NCBI GenBank assembly: GCA_900538905.1
Contig: UPZS01000001.1
Location: 127,691 to 191,690, forward strand
Reading direction: 5' to 3'
Length of the DNA: 64,000 nucleotides
Source: an uncultured Sutterella sp.
Lineage (GTDB): Bacteria > Pseudomonadota > Gammaproteobacteria > Burkholderiales > Burkholderiaceae_F
Position numbers and translations under genes: made by a program. Position 1 is the stretch's first letter. The number at the start of each line of letters is the position of its first letter. The notes under the pieces are model-generated. The model saw nothing but the letters and a program-made list of their open reading frames with translations. It had not been told where the DNA came from and ran no database searches. Positions 44,958-53,004 of the stretch are shown here, in pieces.

Positions 44958-46138
44958 GGCGAAACTCGACTGAAAACAGCGCTAGCGTTGGAGCCTCCGA
45001 AAGCAAAGGCGTTTGCAACGATGTGACGAATCTCCCGACCAAGGACGCGAGTCTGCGTGAGCACATGAGCCGGCGCAAGCGTAGGATCGACTGTTTCGAT
45101 TCCTGCACTCGGCGGCAACACACCGTCGGGATTGTCCGTTAAAAGAGCGGCGGCAATGGCGGCCTGAAGGGCCCCTGCGCCGGCCAGAGTGTGTCCCGAA
45201 AGCGACTTATAAGAGGCACAAGGCACGTCAGTGCCGAAGACTCTTTCAATGGCTTTGGCTTCCATGCTGTCGTTGAGCGGCGTTCCCGTGCCGTGTGCAA
45301 TGACCAGATCGATGTCGGCAAGGCAAAGACCGGCAGATTCGAGCGCCAGACGCATGGCTTGAGCGGCTTGGATGCCTTCGGGCTCAGGAGCAGAGAGATG
45401 GTGCGCGTCAGTTGTCAATCCGGCACCTCTGTAAGCGAGAAAAGCATTTGAGCAGTGACGAGTCATGGCTACGAGCGCACCGCCTTCGCCCAGATTGATG
45501 CCTTTGCGACCCGCGGAAAAAGGAGTGCAGGGCTCGAGGCTCACGGCTGAAAGAGCAGAAAAGCCCGCATTTGTGAATTGGCAGAAACCGTCGCAACCGC
45601 CGGCAATTACCAGATCAGCCAAATTGGCGCCAAGAAGCTGTGCAGCGCTTTCAAGCGCCAAGAGCCCGGAAGAGCAGGCGTTGCTGACCGTGTAGACGGG
45701 ACCGCGCGCCCCAATTTTGTCGGCGACAAAGCGAGCAGGTTCAAAAAGATTGAGATCCCGGATGGAAAAGTTTTCCGGCAGTTGTTGTGTGCGAACATAC
45801 TCGGACATGCCTTCTTCAATGCGGTGCATGCCTGAAGTACAGGCACCGAGTACGACGGCGACGCGATCGGGGGCAATGCTTGGGAGCAATTCCTGAAGTT
45901 CAGACATTTGCTCCAAACAGAGTTCCAAGAGCATTGCCGTGCGGTTGCTGTTCTGCGAAGGTGTCAGATCGGACAAGAATCCGCAATAAAAGGTTTTGTT
46001 CGGATCGGGGGCTAGTCCGTTGTGAAAGCGCATAGCCGAGGAACGTTGACCGAACAAGGTCTGGCGAAGCTCTTGCAAACCGATGCCGGCGGCCGAAACG
46101 GTTCCGAGACTATGGATGTAGAGCGCAGACCGGGGCAT
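44954..46138 (-). CDS. apeO: beta-ketoacyl-ACP synthase (first gene of the aryl-polyene operon)
   Basis: Product of 394 residues, FabF-like with a complete site: Cys155 in VSNACSSGL, His282 in VIAHGTGTPLNDS and His316 in LSGHTLAGAG. ATG 46138 is chosen since family alignment starts at ALYIHSLGTVSAAGIG; a TTG at 46189 would add 17 residues. It leads the 12-gene operon and its gene lies about 105 bases from a candidate promoter. In APE systems this ketosynthase pairs with the chain-length factor. Confidence 0.88.
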   Translation of the reverse strand: MPRSALYIHSLGTVSAAGIGLQELRQTLFGQRSSAMRFHNGLAPDPNKTFYCGFLSDLTPSQNSNRTAMLLELCLEQMSELQELLPSIAPDRVAVVLGACTSGMHRIEEGMSEYVRTQQLPENFSIRDLNLFEPARFVADKIGARGPVYTVSNACSSGLLALESAAQLLGANLADLVIAGGCDGFCQFTNAGFSALSAVSLEPCTPFSAGRKGINLGEGGALVAMTRHCSNAFLAYRGAGLTTDAHHLSAPEPEGIQAAQAMRLALESAGLCLADIDLVIAHGTGTPLNDSMEAKAIERVFGTDVPCASYKSLSGHTLAGAGALQAAIAAALLTDNPDGVLPPSAGIETVDPTLAPAHVLTQTRVLGREIRHIVANAFAFGGSNASAVFSRVSP

Positions 46139-46249
46139 GGGATCGACTGGTGGCGATGACGGAAGTTTGACGTATGTTGCGTAAGACAAGAAGGCTGTGT
46201 CGATCGGTCAAAACCTGAACGGCAGAGCATTCGTGCCATCGGAGGCCAC

Positions 46250-46278
46250 ATTATAAATGGAGGGTTTGGGTGATTCGA
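46250..46278 (-). promoter_or_regulatory. candidate promoter of the aryl-polyene operon
   Basis: On the minus strand a perfect -10 TATAAT (46255-46250) has TCGAAT 17 bases upstream as a weak -35. A weak -35 with a strong -10 suggests activation by a regulator. The phased GTGAAYAA repeats start about 27 bases further upstream. Confidence 0.5.
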
Positions 46279-46304
46279 AAGAGTACTTACGTCATTTCGG
46301 GGAG

Positions 46305-46376
46305 AAGTGAATAAATCAAGTGAGAAAGTGAACAAAATTGGATAGAATGTGAACAAGAAACGTAACAAGTGAACAA
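46305..46376 (+). repeat. four helically phased direct repeats (GTGAAYAA), candidate operator or iterons
   Basis: Octamers GTGAATAA (46307-46314), GTGAACAA (46328-46335), GTGAACAA (46349-46356) and GTGAACAA (46369-46376) repeat every 21, 21 and 20 bases, that is two DNA turns. Three of the four carry AA just before. They lie in the region between the divergent ApeO-like gene and the AlbA_2 gene, which otherwise has no gene in about 310 bases (46139-46448). This is what a cooperative binding array for one protein looks like. Confidence 0.75.
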
Positions 46377-46448
46377 CATGATGAGATTTTTTTGTTAAAA
46401 ATGCGCAACTGAATGTGTGCATTTTCTGATGCCTCCTCGAAAAAGCAA

Positions 46449-47897
46449 ATGACACCAACTGAACTGTTAGATCTAGTGGATAGCGTTCGCAAAAACAAAG
46501 CGGAAAGCAACTTTTTGGAACTGAAAAAAGCGCATCTAGGCAGCCCCAAACGCCTGTATGACACGTTGTCAAGCTTTTCAAACCAAGATGGTGGTGGTGT
46601 CATTCTTTTTGGATTGGATGAAGACAATGACTTTGAAGCAGTTGGTGTCTACGATCCTCAAGATCTGCAACGGCAAATTAAAAATCAATGTCGACAAATG
46701 CAACCACCCGTAAGAGCCGTTTTAACGGTGGCAGAAAGGGAGGGAAAGCATTTCGTGGCCGCTGAAATTCCAGGATTGGACTATGCCCAGCGTCCTTGTT
46801 TTTATGCGGGAGCCGGACGGATGAAAGGTGCTTTTGTCCGCGTTGGGGACAGCGATGAGCCGATGTCGGAGTATGAAATTTACAGTTTTGAGGCGTTTCG
46901 GCAGAAGTATCAGGATGATATAGCAATCGTTCAGACAGCAGAGCGTTCGGATTTGGATTCGGAAGCAATTGAGCGATATATCGCTAGGCTCAAGGCCGGA
47001 AAGCCAAACCTCAGTCGACTCCCTGATGAGCAGATTTATCGGTTGATGAATCTCCTTAAAGGAGGACATCCGACTGTCGCTGCCATGTTGCTCTTCGGGC
47101 TTTATCCTCAAGCTTTTTTTCCTCAGTTGAGCATCATTGCGACCGTTGTACCTGGAGTCAGTGTAGGTGAAACAGGGGCTGATGGTGAACGATTTTCTGA
47201 CAACGAACGAATCGACGGCACAATCGAGGAGATGCTTGAGCGGACCATACGTTTTGTGGCTAGAAACATCCGTGTCAAAACCATCATCAATCCCGAGACA
47301 GGAAAACGGGAAGACAAACCGCAGTATTCGATGGTGGCCGTAAGAGAGGCGATACTTAATGCGTTGGTGCACCGCGATTACAGCATGCATACTCAGGGCC
47401 AACCAATTGAGGTGAAAATTTTCCAAAATCGACTGGAGATAGCAAACCCAGGAGGCCTCTACGGTCGCATGACATTAGATCAGCTGGGGCGTGTGCAACC
47501 AGATACGAGAAATCCGGTACTGGTCAATGCTTTGGAGGTGCTAGGACTCACCGAAAATCGTTATTCTGGCATTCCGGTGATGTGCAAAGAGGCTGAGCGG
47601 CTTGGAATGGAAAAGCCGATATTTGAGGATCAGAGAGGAAGTTTTCGAGTGACATTTTTGGGGCAGACTCTCAATCAACAGAGTGTTGCGTTACCTGGTG
47701 GACGATCAGAGGACGATATTCTGTCTTTCTGTGCACAACCCCGCAGTCGCGAAGAGTTGAAAGTTTTTTTGGGTGTAAACACGACGTCTTATATGATGCG
47801 CAAATTCGTCATGCCGTTGATCGTAAAAGGTAGACTTGTACTGACGTTGCCTAACGCGCCAAAAAGTTCCAAACAACGGTTTGTAACAGTGGCTTGA
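46449..47897 (+). CDS. AlbA_2 (Schlafen AAA_4) / HATPase regulator-like protein
   Basis: Product of 482 residues. The N-terminal AlbA_2 domain (about 15-130) shows ESNFLELKKA and LYDTLSSFSNQDGGGVILFGLDED. A GHKL-like HATPase_c_4 domain (about 270-370) has VREAILNALVHRDYS and LEIANPGGLYGR. A winged-helix-like C-terminus follows. Such COG2865 proteins are predicted transcription regulators; some are linked to toxin or phage-defence loci. ATG 46449 is preferred; a GTG at 46413 would add 12 residues. The gene is more AT-rich than its neighbours, which suggests transfer. The phased repeats directly upstream are a natural candidate target. Confidence 0.82.
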   Translation: MTPTELLDLVDSVRKNKAESNFLELKKAHLGSPKRLYDTLSSFSNQDGGGVILFGLDEDNDFEAVGVYDPQDLQRQIKNQCRQMQPPVRAVLTVAEREGKHFVAAEIPGLDYAQRPCFYAGAGRMKGAFVRVGDSDEPMSEYEIYSFEAFRQKYQDDIAIVQTAERSDLDSEAIERYIARLKAGKPNLSRLPDEQIYRLMNLLKGGHPTVAAMLLFGLYPQAFFPQLSIIATVVPGVSVGETGADGERFSDNERIDGTIEEMLERTIRFVARNIRVKTIINPETGKREDKPQYSMVAVREAILNALVHRDYSMHTQGQPIEVKIFQNRLEIANPGGLYGRMTLDQLGRVQPDTRNPVLVNALEVLGLTENRYSGIPVMCKEAERLGMEKPIFEDQRGSFRVTFLGQTLNQQSVALPGGRSEDDILSFCAQPRSREELKVFLGVNTTSYMMRKFVMPLIVKGRLVLTLPNAPKSSKQRFVTVA

Positions 47898-47917
47898 GTT
47901 AGACTTGGAGAGAGGAC

Positions 47918-48349
47918 ATGAACAGAAGAACTCTGATTGTTGCTACTACGGCGGCTCTTTTGCTGAGTATGGGAACGATGCTGCAGGCCGCGCCCGTTGC
48001 TGAGGTTATTTCGTATGATCAAAGCGGACTCAAGGCATCGGATGAACGTATTCACCAAGCGATCAAGCAGGCAGCGGAAATGCGCAAGTGGGGAATTGTT
48101 TCGGACAAGCCCGGTAAGGTTCTTTTGGTGTATCCGACCAATAATCGATCTCTGCATTATCAGGCAACCGTGAGTGTCACCTATGGGAAAGGCTCTTATA
48201 AGGTCGAGTACGTCAAGAGCCGAGGTTTGGATGAGAGACCCAATGGCTGCTATGGTAAAGAGGGCGTGGTATGCGTGCACCGCAACGTCAATCGCTGGAT
48301 TGCCAATCTCGGCAAGGATCTCAACCGACTGTTGACTCAAAACTGGTAA
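47918..48349 (+). CDS. small secreted protein of unknown function
   Basis: Product of 143 residues with a clear Sec signal (LIVATTAALLLSMGTMLQAAP, cleavage about residue 25). The mature part is about 118 residues, basic, with KVLLVYPTNNRSLHYQATVSVTYGKGSYKVEYVKS and a pair of cysteines in GCYGKEGVVC that may form a disulphide. It ends with amphipathic HRNVNRWIANLGKDLNRLL. It follows the AlbA_2 gene by 20 bases and may be cotranscribed. I recognise no family. Confidence 0.7.
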   Translation: MNRRTLIVATTAALLLSMGTMLQAAPVAEVISYDQSGLKASDERIHQAIKQAAEMRKWGIVSDKPGKVLLVYPTNNRSLHYQATVSVTYGKGSYKVEYVKSRGLDERPNGCYGKEGVVCVHRNVNRWIANLGKDLNRLLTQNW

Positions 48350-48379
48350 GAGTTGCATTTCTAAACTAAAGCGATGGCG

Positions 48380-48420
48380 AAAAAAGGCACTTTTTCCGGA
48401 AATGGAGGGTGCCTTTTTTC
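48380..48420 (+). terminator. intrinsic terminator after the small secreted protein
   Basis: 11-bp stem AAAAAAGGCAC (48380-48390) with GTGCCTTTTTT (48409-48419). A run of T follows in the stem itself. It closes the AlbA_2/secreted-protein unit. Confidence 0.85.
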
Positions 48421-48451
48421 AAAAGTTGAATGCATAAAAAATTATTCGTTC

Positions 48452-48469
48452 TACATAAAAATTTATGTA
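48452..48469. promoter_or_regulatory. perfect 18-base palindrome at the start of the YheO-like regulator
   Basis: TACATAAA-AA-TTTATGTA. It lies 2 bases before ATG 48472 and overlaps the region where a -10 element would be. This is a typical site for autoregulation by the gene's own product. Confidence 0.6.
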
Positions 48470-48471
48470 AA

Positions 48472-49173
48472 ATGAGCAACATGACTATGCATCCCGCTCT
48501 TCGTTCCTACGTCGGTGTTGCCGATCTTCTTGTTCGCACGTTTGCCGATTGCGAGGTGGTACTCCACGACCTCACCGTTCCGCAACGCTCGGTTGTGTAC
48601 GTTGCCAATCCGGTGGTGACAGGTCGCAAAGTCGGCGAAAGTTTCGAGCATTTGATTGAGGAGGCTATTAAAGCCGGCAATCCTGAGGACGGTATTCTCG
48701 CCAACTACTATTTTGAGAAGAACGGTCGTTTGATCCGTTCCTCGACGCTTTTGATTCGAGACGATTCGGAGCGACTGGTCGGAGCTCTGTGCATCAACTT
48801 AGATACCCGAGCCGCCACGCAAGCGATGGACTACTTGTCGTCATTGTTGCCGGGACTACCCCCGAGCGGCAAACACCTGTCGACAGCTGCATCAATCGCA
48901 ACGAAGCCGCACAAACTCGCTCGAGAGCTTCCCGAACAAGGTGTCCAGGATTTCGTGGCCGATTTTGTGGATCGAATTGTGCAGGAAGATGCAGGCGGCG
49001 AACGACTCTCACGCGAAGCTCGTCTGCGAATGCTCGAATTCATGGATCGTCGCGGCGTGTTCCTTGTTAAAGGCTCGATTGAGCTTGTAGCGCAGAAATT
49101 AAATTTGGCCAAAGCGACGCTTTACGGCGACTTGGATGCCGTTCGGGGACGGCGGAAAACGGACAAAAACTGA
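48472..49173 (+). CDS. YheO/DauR-type transcription regulator
   Basis: Product of 233 residues. The N-terminal YheO-like PAS domain (about 5-120) contains DCEVVLHDLTVPQRSVVYVANP and RLVGALCINLD. The C-terminal HTH (about 175-230) has FLVKGSIELVAQKLNLAKATLYGDL. ATG 48472 is chosen because the palindrome lies just upstream of it and would be coding with the earlier in-frame ATG 48430; ATG 48481 is another option. Members such as DauR control amino-acid catabolic genes. The next gene is a threonine-synthase-like enzyme 31 bases downstream, its likely target. Confidence 0.82.
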   Translation: MSNMTMHPALRSYVGVADLLVRTFADCEVVLHDLTVPQRSVVYVANPVVTGRKVGESFEHLIEEAIKAGNPEDGILANYYFEKNGRLIRSSTLLIRDDSERLVGALCINLDTRAATQAMDYLSSLLPGLPPSGKHLSTAASIATKPHKLARELPEQGVQDFVADFVDRIVQEDAGGERLSREARLRMLEFMDRRGVFLVKGSIELVAQKLNLAKATLYGDLDAVRGRRKTDKN

Positions 49174-49204
49174 ACTGAAACAGCCTTTTTGACGGAGGTT
49201 TCTG

Positions 49205-50299
49205 ATGGAATTCATTTGCACAAAGTGTGGCAAGCACACACCCGTGACGACGATGCAGCCGACGTGCGAATGCGGCGGTTTGTTCGAGCTTGACTTCACG
49301 CCCGAGGCATGGGATCCGGAACTCATCGACGATAAAGAATGGAGTCAGTTCCGGTACCGTCGCTTCATGGCGCTTGAGGGCGATGCCTGGCACGATGTGA
49401 CGCTCGGGGAAGGCCGTACGCCGATCGTTCGTTTTGACGACGACGTGCTTTTTAAGATGGATTACATGATGCCGACGCTTTCCTTCAAAGATCGCGGTGC
49501 CGCGACGCTTGTGGCGCACATGAAGGCGATCGGCGTGAAGTCGTGCGTGCAAGATTCAAGCGGCAACGCGGGCAATGCTGTCGCAGCTTATGCGGCGCGA
49601 GCGGGCATCAAATGCGAAATTTTCGTTCCCGAAGGAACGAGTCCCTCGAAAATCCGCATGATTGAGTCGCATGGTGCCAAAGTCAATGTGGTTCCGGGCA
49701 CTCGCGACCATTGCGCCGATGTCTGCCGTGCCAAAGTGTGCGATGAAGGAGCCTATTACGCCAACCATGTCTACAACCCCTTCTTCTACGAAGGCATGAA
49801 GGCGTACATCTATGAAACGCTTGAGCAGCTCGGGCGTATTCCGGCGCACATCGTCGTGCCAGTAGGCAACGGCACGCTTTTTATCGGTGTGGTCAAGGCG
49901 CTCGAACATCTTGAGAAATCCGGCGTAATCGATAAGTTTCCGCAGATCATCGCGCTGCAAAGCGAAAACTGCGATCCGCTTTATCGTGCAGTCAAAACGC
50001 ATGACGCGCATCCGGCTTCGATTGTTCCGAAGCCCACGATGGCCGAAGGCATTGCGATCGGCGTGCCGATGCGCGGCGATGAGTTGCTCGACATGAGCTA
50101 TCGCCACAACATCGCGTTTGTTCGTGCGCCGGAAGAAAAGATTCTGGAAGCCCGCGCCAAGATCGCCGCCCGCGGCATTTACTGTGAGCACACGACGGCG
50201 GCCAATTACGCGGCTTATCTGGCCTACTGCGAGGAGCACGGTCCCACGCCTGACACCTTGATCACGATGTGCGGCGCCGGTATTAAGTCCGACCACTGA
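49205..50299 (+). CDS. threonine synthase-like PLP enzyme
   Basis: Product of 364 residues. A short zinc-ribbon-like N-terminus (CTKCGKHT and CECGG) precedes the fold-type II PLP domain. The lysine is in PTLSFKDRGAATL, the phosphate loop later as VGNGTL, and DSSGNAGNAVAAYAA binds substrate. This is close to threonine synthase (class with N-terminal CxxC), converting O-phosphohomoserine to threonine. Linkage to a YheO/DauR-type regulator and no thrAB nearby leaves open a catabolic role, such as a diaminopropionate or hydroxy-amino acid lyase. Confidence 0.75.
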   Translation: MEFICTKCGKHTPVTTMQPTCECGGLFELDFTPEAWDPELIDDKEWSQFRYRRFMALEGDAWHDVTLGEGRTPIVRFDDDVLFKMDYMMPTLSFKDRGAATLVAHMKAIGVKSCVQDSSGNAGNAVAAYAARAGIKCEIFVPEGTSPSKIRMIESHGAKVNVVPGTRDHCADVCRAKVCDEGAYYANHVYNPFFYEGMKAYIYETLEQLGRIPAHIVVPVGNGTLFIGVVKALEHLEKSGVIDKFPQIIALQSENCDPLYRAVKTHDAHPASIVPKPTMAEGIAIGVPMRGDELLDMSYRHNIAFVRAPEEKILEARAKIAARGIYCEHTTAANYAAYLAYCEEHGPTPDTLITMCGAGIKSDH

Positions 50300-50326
50300 T
50301 TTTCGACAAGTCCTGACGACTGGGAG

Positions 50327-50357
50327 AGCTCGGAAACATGTGTTTTCGGGCTTTTTT
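50327..50357 (+). terminator. intrinsic terminator after the threonine synthase-like gene
   Basis: 11-bp stem AGCTCGGAAAC (50327-50337) with GTTTTCGGGCT (50342-50352, with G-U pairs), then TTTTT. Confidence 0.8.
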
Positions 50358-50522
50358 GTTCTCGGAATTTGTGTGTGTTTACCGAAATTTTGTTTGGAAG
50401 CGTGAAAGCAAAGTTTTCCAAACCTTGCAAAAGACGCTTTTTGCCCGATGCTTGGCTACACTTTCCGAATGTGGCGCCCGCAATCCATTGCGGGCAACCG
50501 ATGAACAACCGAAGATAAAAAC

Positions 50523-51926
50523 ATGGCTTCCAATACCGTTCCGTTTTTGCGCGACACGCTTTCCCGAACCACTTTTCCCGCCTGCGGACTGACGCTTGAT
50601 ATCGGGCGGCAGCGTATGACGGAGGCTGACTTCAATTCGCTTTTGGAAATTGCCCGGGAAAAGGGGGTTTTGGGTGCGAATGCGGCTATGAGAGAAGGCC
50701 AGATTGTCAACGCGAGCGAAGGCCGTGCGGCTTTGCACACTGCGTTGCGAGATCCGGCTGTGGGGGCGCCTTTTCACAAGGAAGTGCAGGAGGCGCTCGA
50801 ACATATGTGCGCCTTTGCCGACGACGTTCGCTCGGGACGCCGTCGTGGTTGCCGAGGCGACACGATCACTGACGTGATCAATGTGGGTATCGGCGGCTCC
50901 GAAGTGGGCCCCAAGACGGTTTACCAGGCTCTCCGTACAACGCGCGAACAGGTGCGATTGCATTTTCTGGCCGCTGCCGACGGTGTGTCGTTTGATCGCA
51001 TCGTGGGTGACCTCAATCCGTTTAAGACCCTTGTGATTGTTTCTTCCAAGAGTTTTACGACGCGCGAAACGGCGGTTAATGCCGCGGCGATTGATCAGTG
51101 GCTTTTGGAAGCCGGTATTTCAGGAGAGGATCGCGCGCGTCATATGGTGGTGGTTTCGGCCAACAAAAATGCGGCTCGTGACATGAATCTGCCTGAAGAA
51201 AACTTCTTTCCGATTTGGGAGTGGGTGGGCGGCCGCTTCTCGGTGTGGTCGGCCATTGGTCTGGCTGATGCCGTGGCGCTCGGTTCTGACACGTTCCGTG
51301 CCTTGCTTGACGGCGCGCATGCCATGGATGTGCATGTGGCACAAGCGCCGGCCGGTGAAAACCTGCCGCTGTTGCTCGCGCTTATCTCCTACTGGAATTC
51401 GACGCGTCTGGGCATTGAGCAGCATTGCTTCCTGCCCTACGACGAGAGACTGCGCACCATGGTGATGTGGCTGCAGCAGCTTGAAATGGAAAGTCTGGGC
51501 AAGCACGTGGGCGCTGACGGCGCACTGATTGAAGGACCGACGGGGCAAGCCATCTGGGGCGGCCATGGCAACGAATCGCAGCATTCGTTCTACCAGTGGC
51601 TGCGAGAGGGTACGGGGTCTACCTCGATTGATCTTCTGTGGTGCGAAAAGCCCGGTCACCGTCATGCCGATTTGCATCGCGTGCTGATTGCCAATGCCAA
51701 GGCTCAGGCCGAAGCGTTGATCACGCGTGAAGAAACCGAGTGCTTCAATGCGGTTTCCACGATCAGCATTGATCAGCTTGACGCCGCTCGTCTGGGTGCA
51801 TTGATGGCGCTTTACGAACACAAGACCACGATGCTCGGAACGCTCTACGGTATCAATCCGTTTGATCAGCCGGGCGTTGAATTCGGCAAGAAACTTTCGC
51901 GTCGTGCCGAAGCAACGGTTATTTGA
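50523..51926 (+). CDS. pgi: glucose-6-phosphate isomerase
   Basis: Product of 467 residues, shorter than E. coli Pgi (549). VGIGGSEVGPKTVYQAL, VVSSKSFTTRET and SVWSAIGL are the sugar-phosphate sites; the conserved GGHGNESQHSFYQWLREGT carries the catalytic His, and YEHKTTMLGTLYGINPFDQPGVEFGK closes the enzyme. It interconverts glucose-6-P and fructose-6-P. ATG 50523 follows AACCGAAGATAAAAAC, a weak ribosome site. Promoter in the 165-base gap after the terminator is likely. Confidence 0.95.
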   Translation: MASNTVPFLRDTLSRTTFPACGLTLDIGRQRMTEADFNSLLEIAREKGVLGANAAMREGQIVNASEGRAALHTALRDPAVGAPFHKEVQEALEHMCAFADDVRSGRRRGCRGDTITDVINVGIGGSEVGPKTVYQALRTTREQVRLHFLAAADGVSFDRIVGDLNPFKTLVIVSSKSFTTRETAVNAAAIDQWLLEAGISGEDRARHMVVVSANKNAARDMNLPEENFFPIWEWVGGRFSVWSAIGLADAVALGSDTFRALLDGAHAMDVHVAQAPAGENLPLLLALISYWNSTRLGIEQHCFLPYDERLRTMVMWLQQLEMESLGKHVGADGALIEGPTGQAIWGGHGNESQHSFYQWLREGTGSTSIDLLWCEKPGHRHADLHRVLIANAKAQAEALITREETECFNAVSTISIDQLDAARLGALMALYEHKTTMLGTLYGINPFDQPGVEFGKKLSRRAEATVI

Positions 51927-52003
51927 AGACGCTTGAAACATCCCGGCGCCAGGGCGGCTGTCCGTCGCCCTTGTGTCTTTTGACTTACGAATAAACAGCG
52001 GAT

Positions 52004-52981
52004 ATGCCCAAAAAAATTCTCATCATCAAGTCTTCTTCCATGGGGGACATCGTGCATGCGTTGCCGGTGGCCTACGACATCAAGAAGCACTATCCCGATT
52101 GCGAATTGAGTTGGGTGGTTGAAGAGAGTTTTACCGACATTCCGAAACTTTCGCCCTTTGTAGACAAGCTTGTGGTGACGGCTTTCCGTCGTTGGCGCAA
52201 AAACATTTTCTCATCGTCAGTCCGAGGTGAAATCCTGGCTGTACGACGCGCACTGGCTGAAGCCAAGTATGACATTGTCATTGATCTGCAAGGATTGATC
52301 CGCACGGCGGTTGTCGCACGATGGGCCGGGGTCGAGAGTGTGGGTTATTCCAAGGAAAACATCAAGGAGCCGTTGGCGGCGCACTTTTACAGCCGTACGC
52401 TCCCGGTTTCGAACAAATTGGTGCCGGTGGTTCGCTATCGCACCATGGCTGCGCAGGCCTTGGGTTATCCTATTGAGAATGAAGATCTTCACTACGGGCT
52501 TGATGTCAAGCCGATGACGCCGACCGGTGTCCGTGCACCCTATGCGGCGCTCACCGTTAACACAAGCCGTGCTGAAAAGTTGTGGCCTAAGAGCCGCTGG
52601 ACTGAAGTGGCGCGGGAATTGGCTGACGACGGCATCATGAGCGTTCTTTTCTGGGGCAACGACAAGGAAAGGGCCTACTGCGAACAGATTGCTTCGAGCG
52701 TGCCGGGGCAGGTCGTGGTGTTGCCTCGTCTGAGCTTGAGAGCTATAGCGGAGGTGATTGCCGGTGCTCGTTGCCTGCTTGGCGTCGATACGGGGCTCAC
52801 GCATTTGGGGGCAGCGCTAGGGATTCCGTCCGTTGGCATCATCGTGGGCACAAGTGCCGAACTTTTTTCTCTGGTCTCGGAAAGCGCCTGCGCAACCGTG
52901 GGGGACAACGGTGTGATCCCCCAGCCCGAAGAAGTGCTGGCAGCCATGCATTCTGTTTTGGCTCAGGCGACCGTTGCGTAA
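52004..52981 (+). CDS. waaC: LPS heptosyltransferase I
   Basis: Product of 325 residues, GT9 family. KILIIKSSSMGDIVHALPVAYDI is the N-terminal ADP-heptose transferase signature, YDIVIDLQGLIRTAVVARWAG follows, and GVDTGLTHLGAALGIPSVGI is the donor-binding site. It adds the first heptose to Kdo2-lipid A. It lies directly upstream of waaA, an inner-core LPS operon. Confidence 0.94.
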   Translation: MPKKILIIKSSSMGDIVHALPVAYDIKKHYPDCELSWVVEESFTDIPKLSPFVDKLVVTAFRRWRKNIFSSSVRGEILAVRRALAEAKYDIVIDLQGLIRTAVVARWAGVESVGYSKENIKEPLAAHFYSRTLPVSNKLVPVVRYRTMAAQALGYPIENEDLHYGLDVKPMTPTGVRAPYAALTVNTSRAEKLWPKSRWTEVARELADDGIMSVLFWGNDKERAYCEQIASSVPGQVVVLPRLSLRAIAEVIAGARCLLGVDTGLTHLGAALGIPSVGIIVGTSAELFSLVSESACATVGDNGVIPQPEEVLAAMHSVLAQATVA

Positions 52982-53004
52982 CTGAATTTTTGAAGGCGTA
53001 AGCG

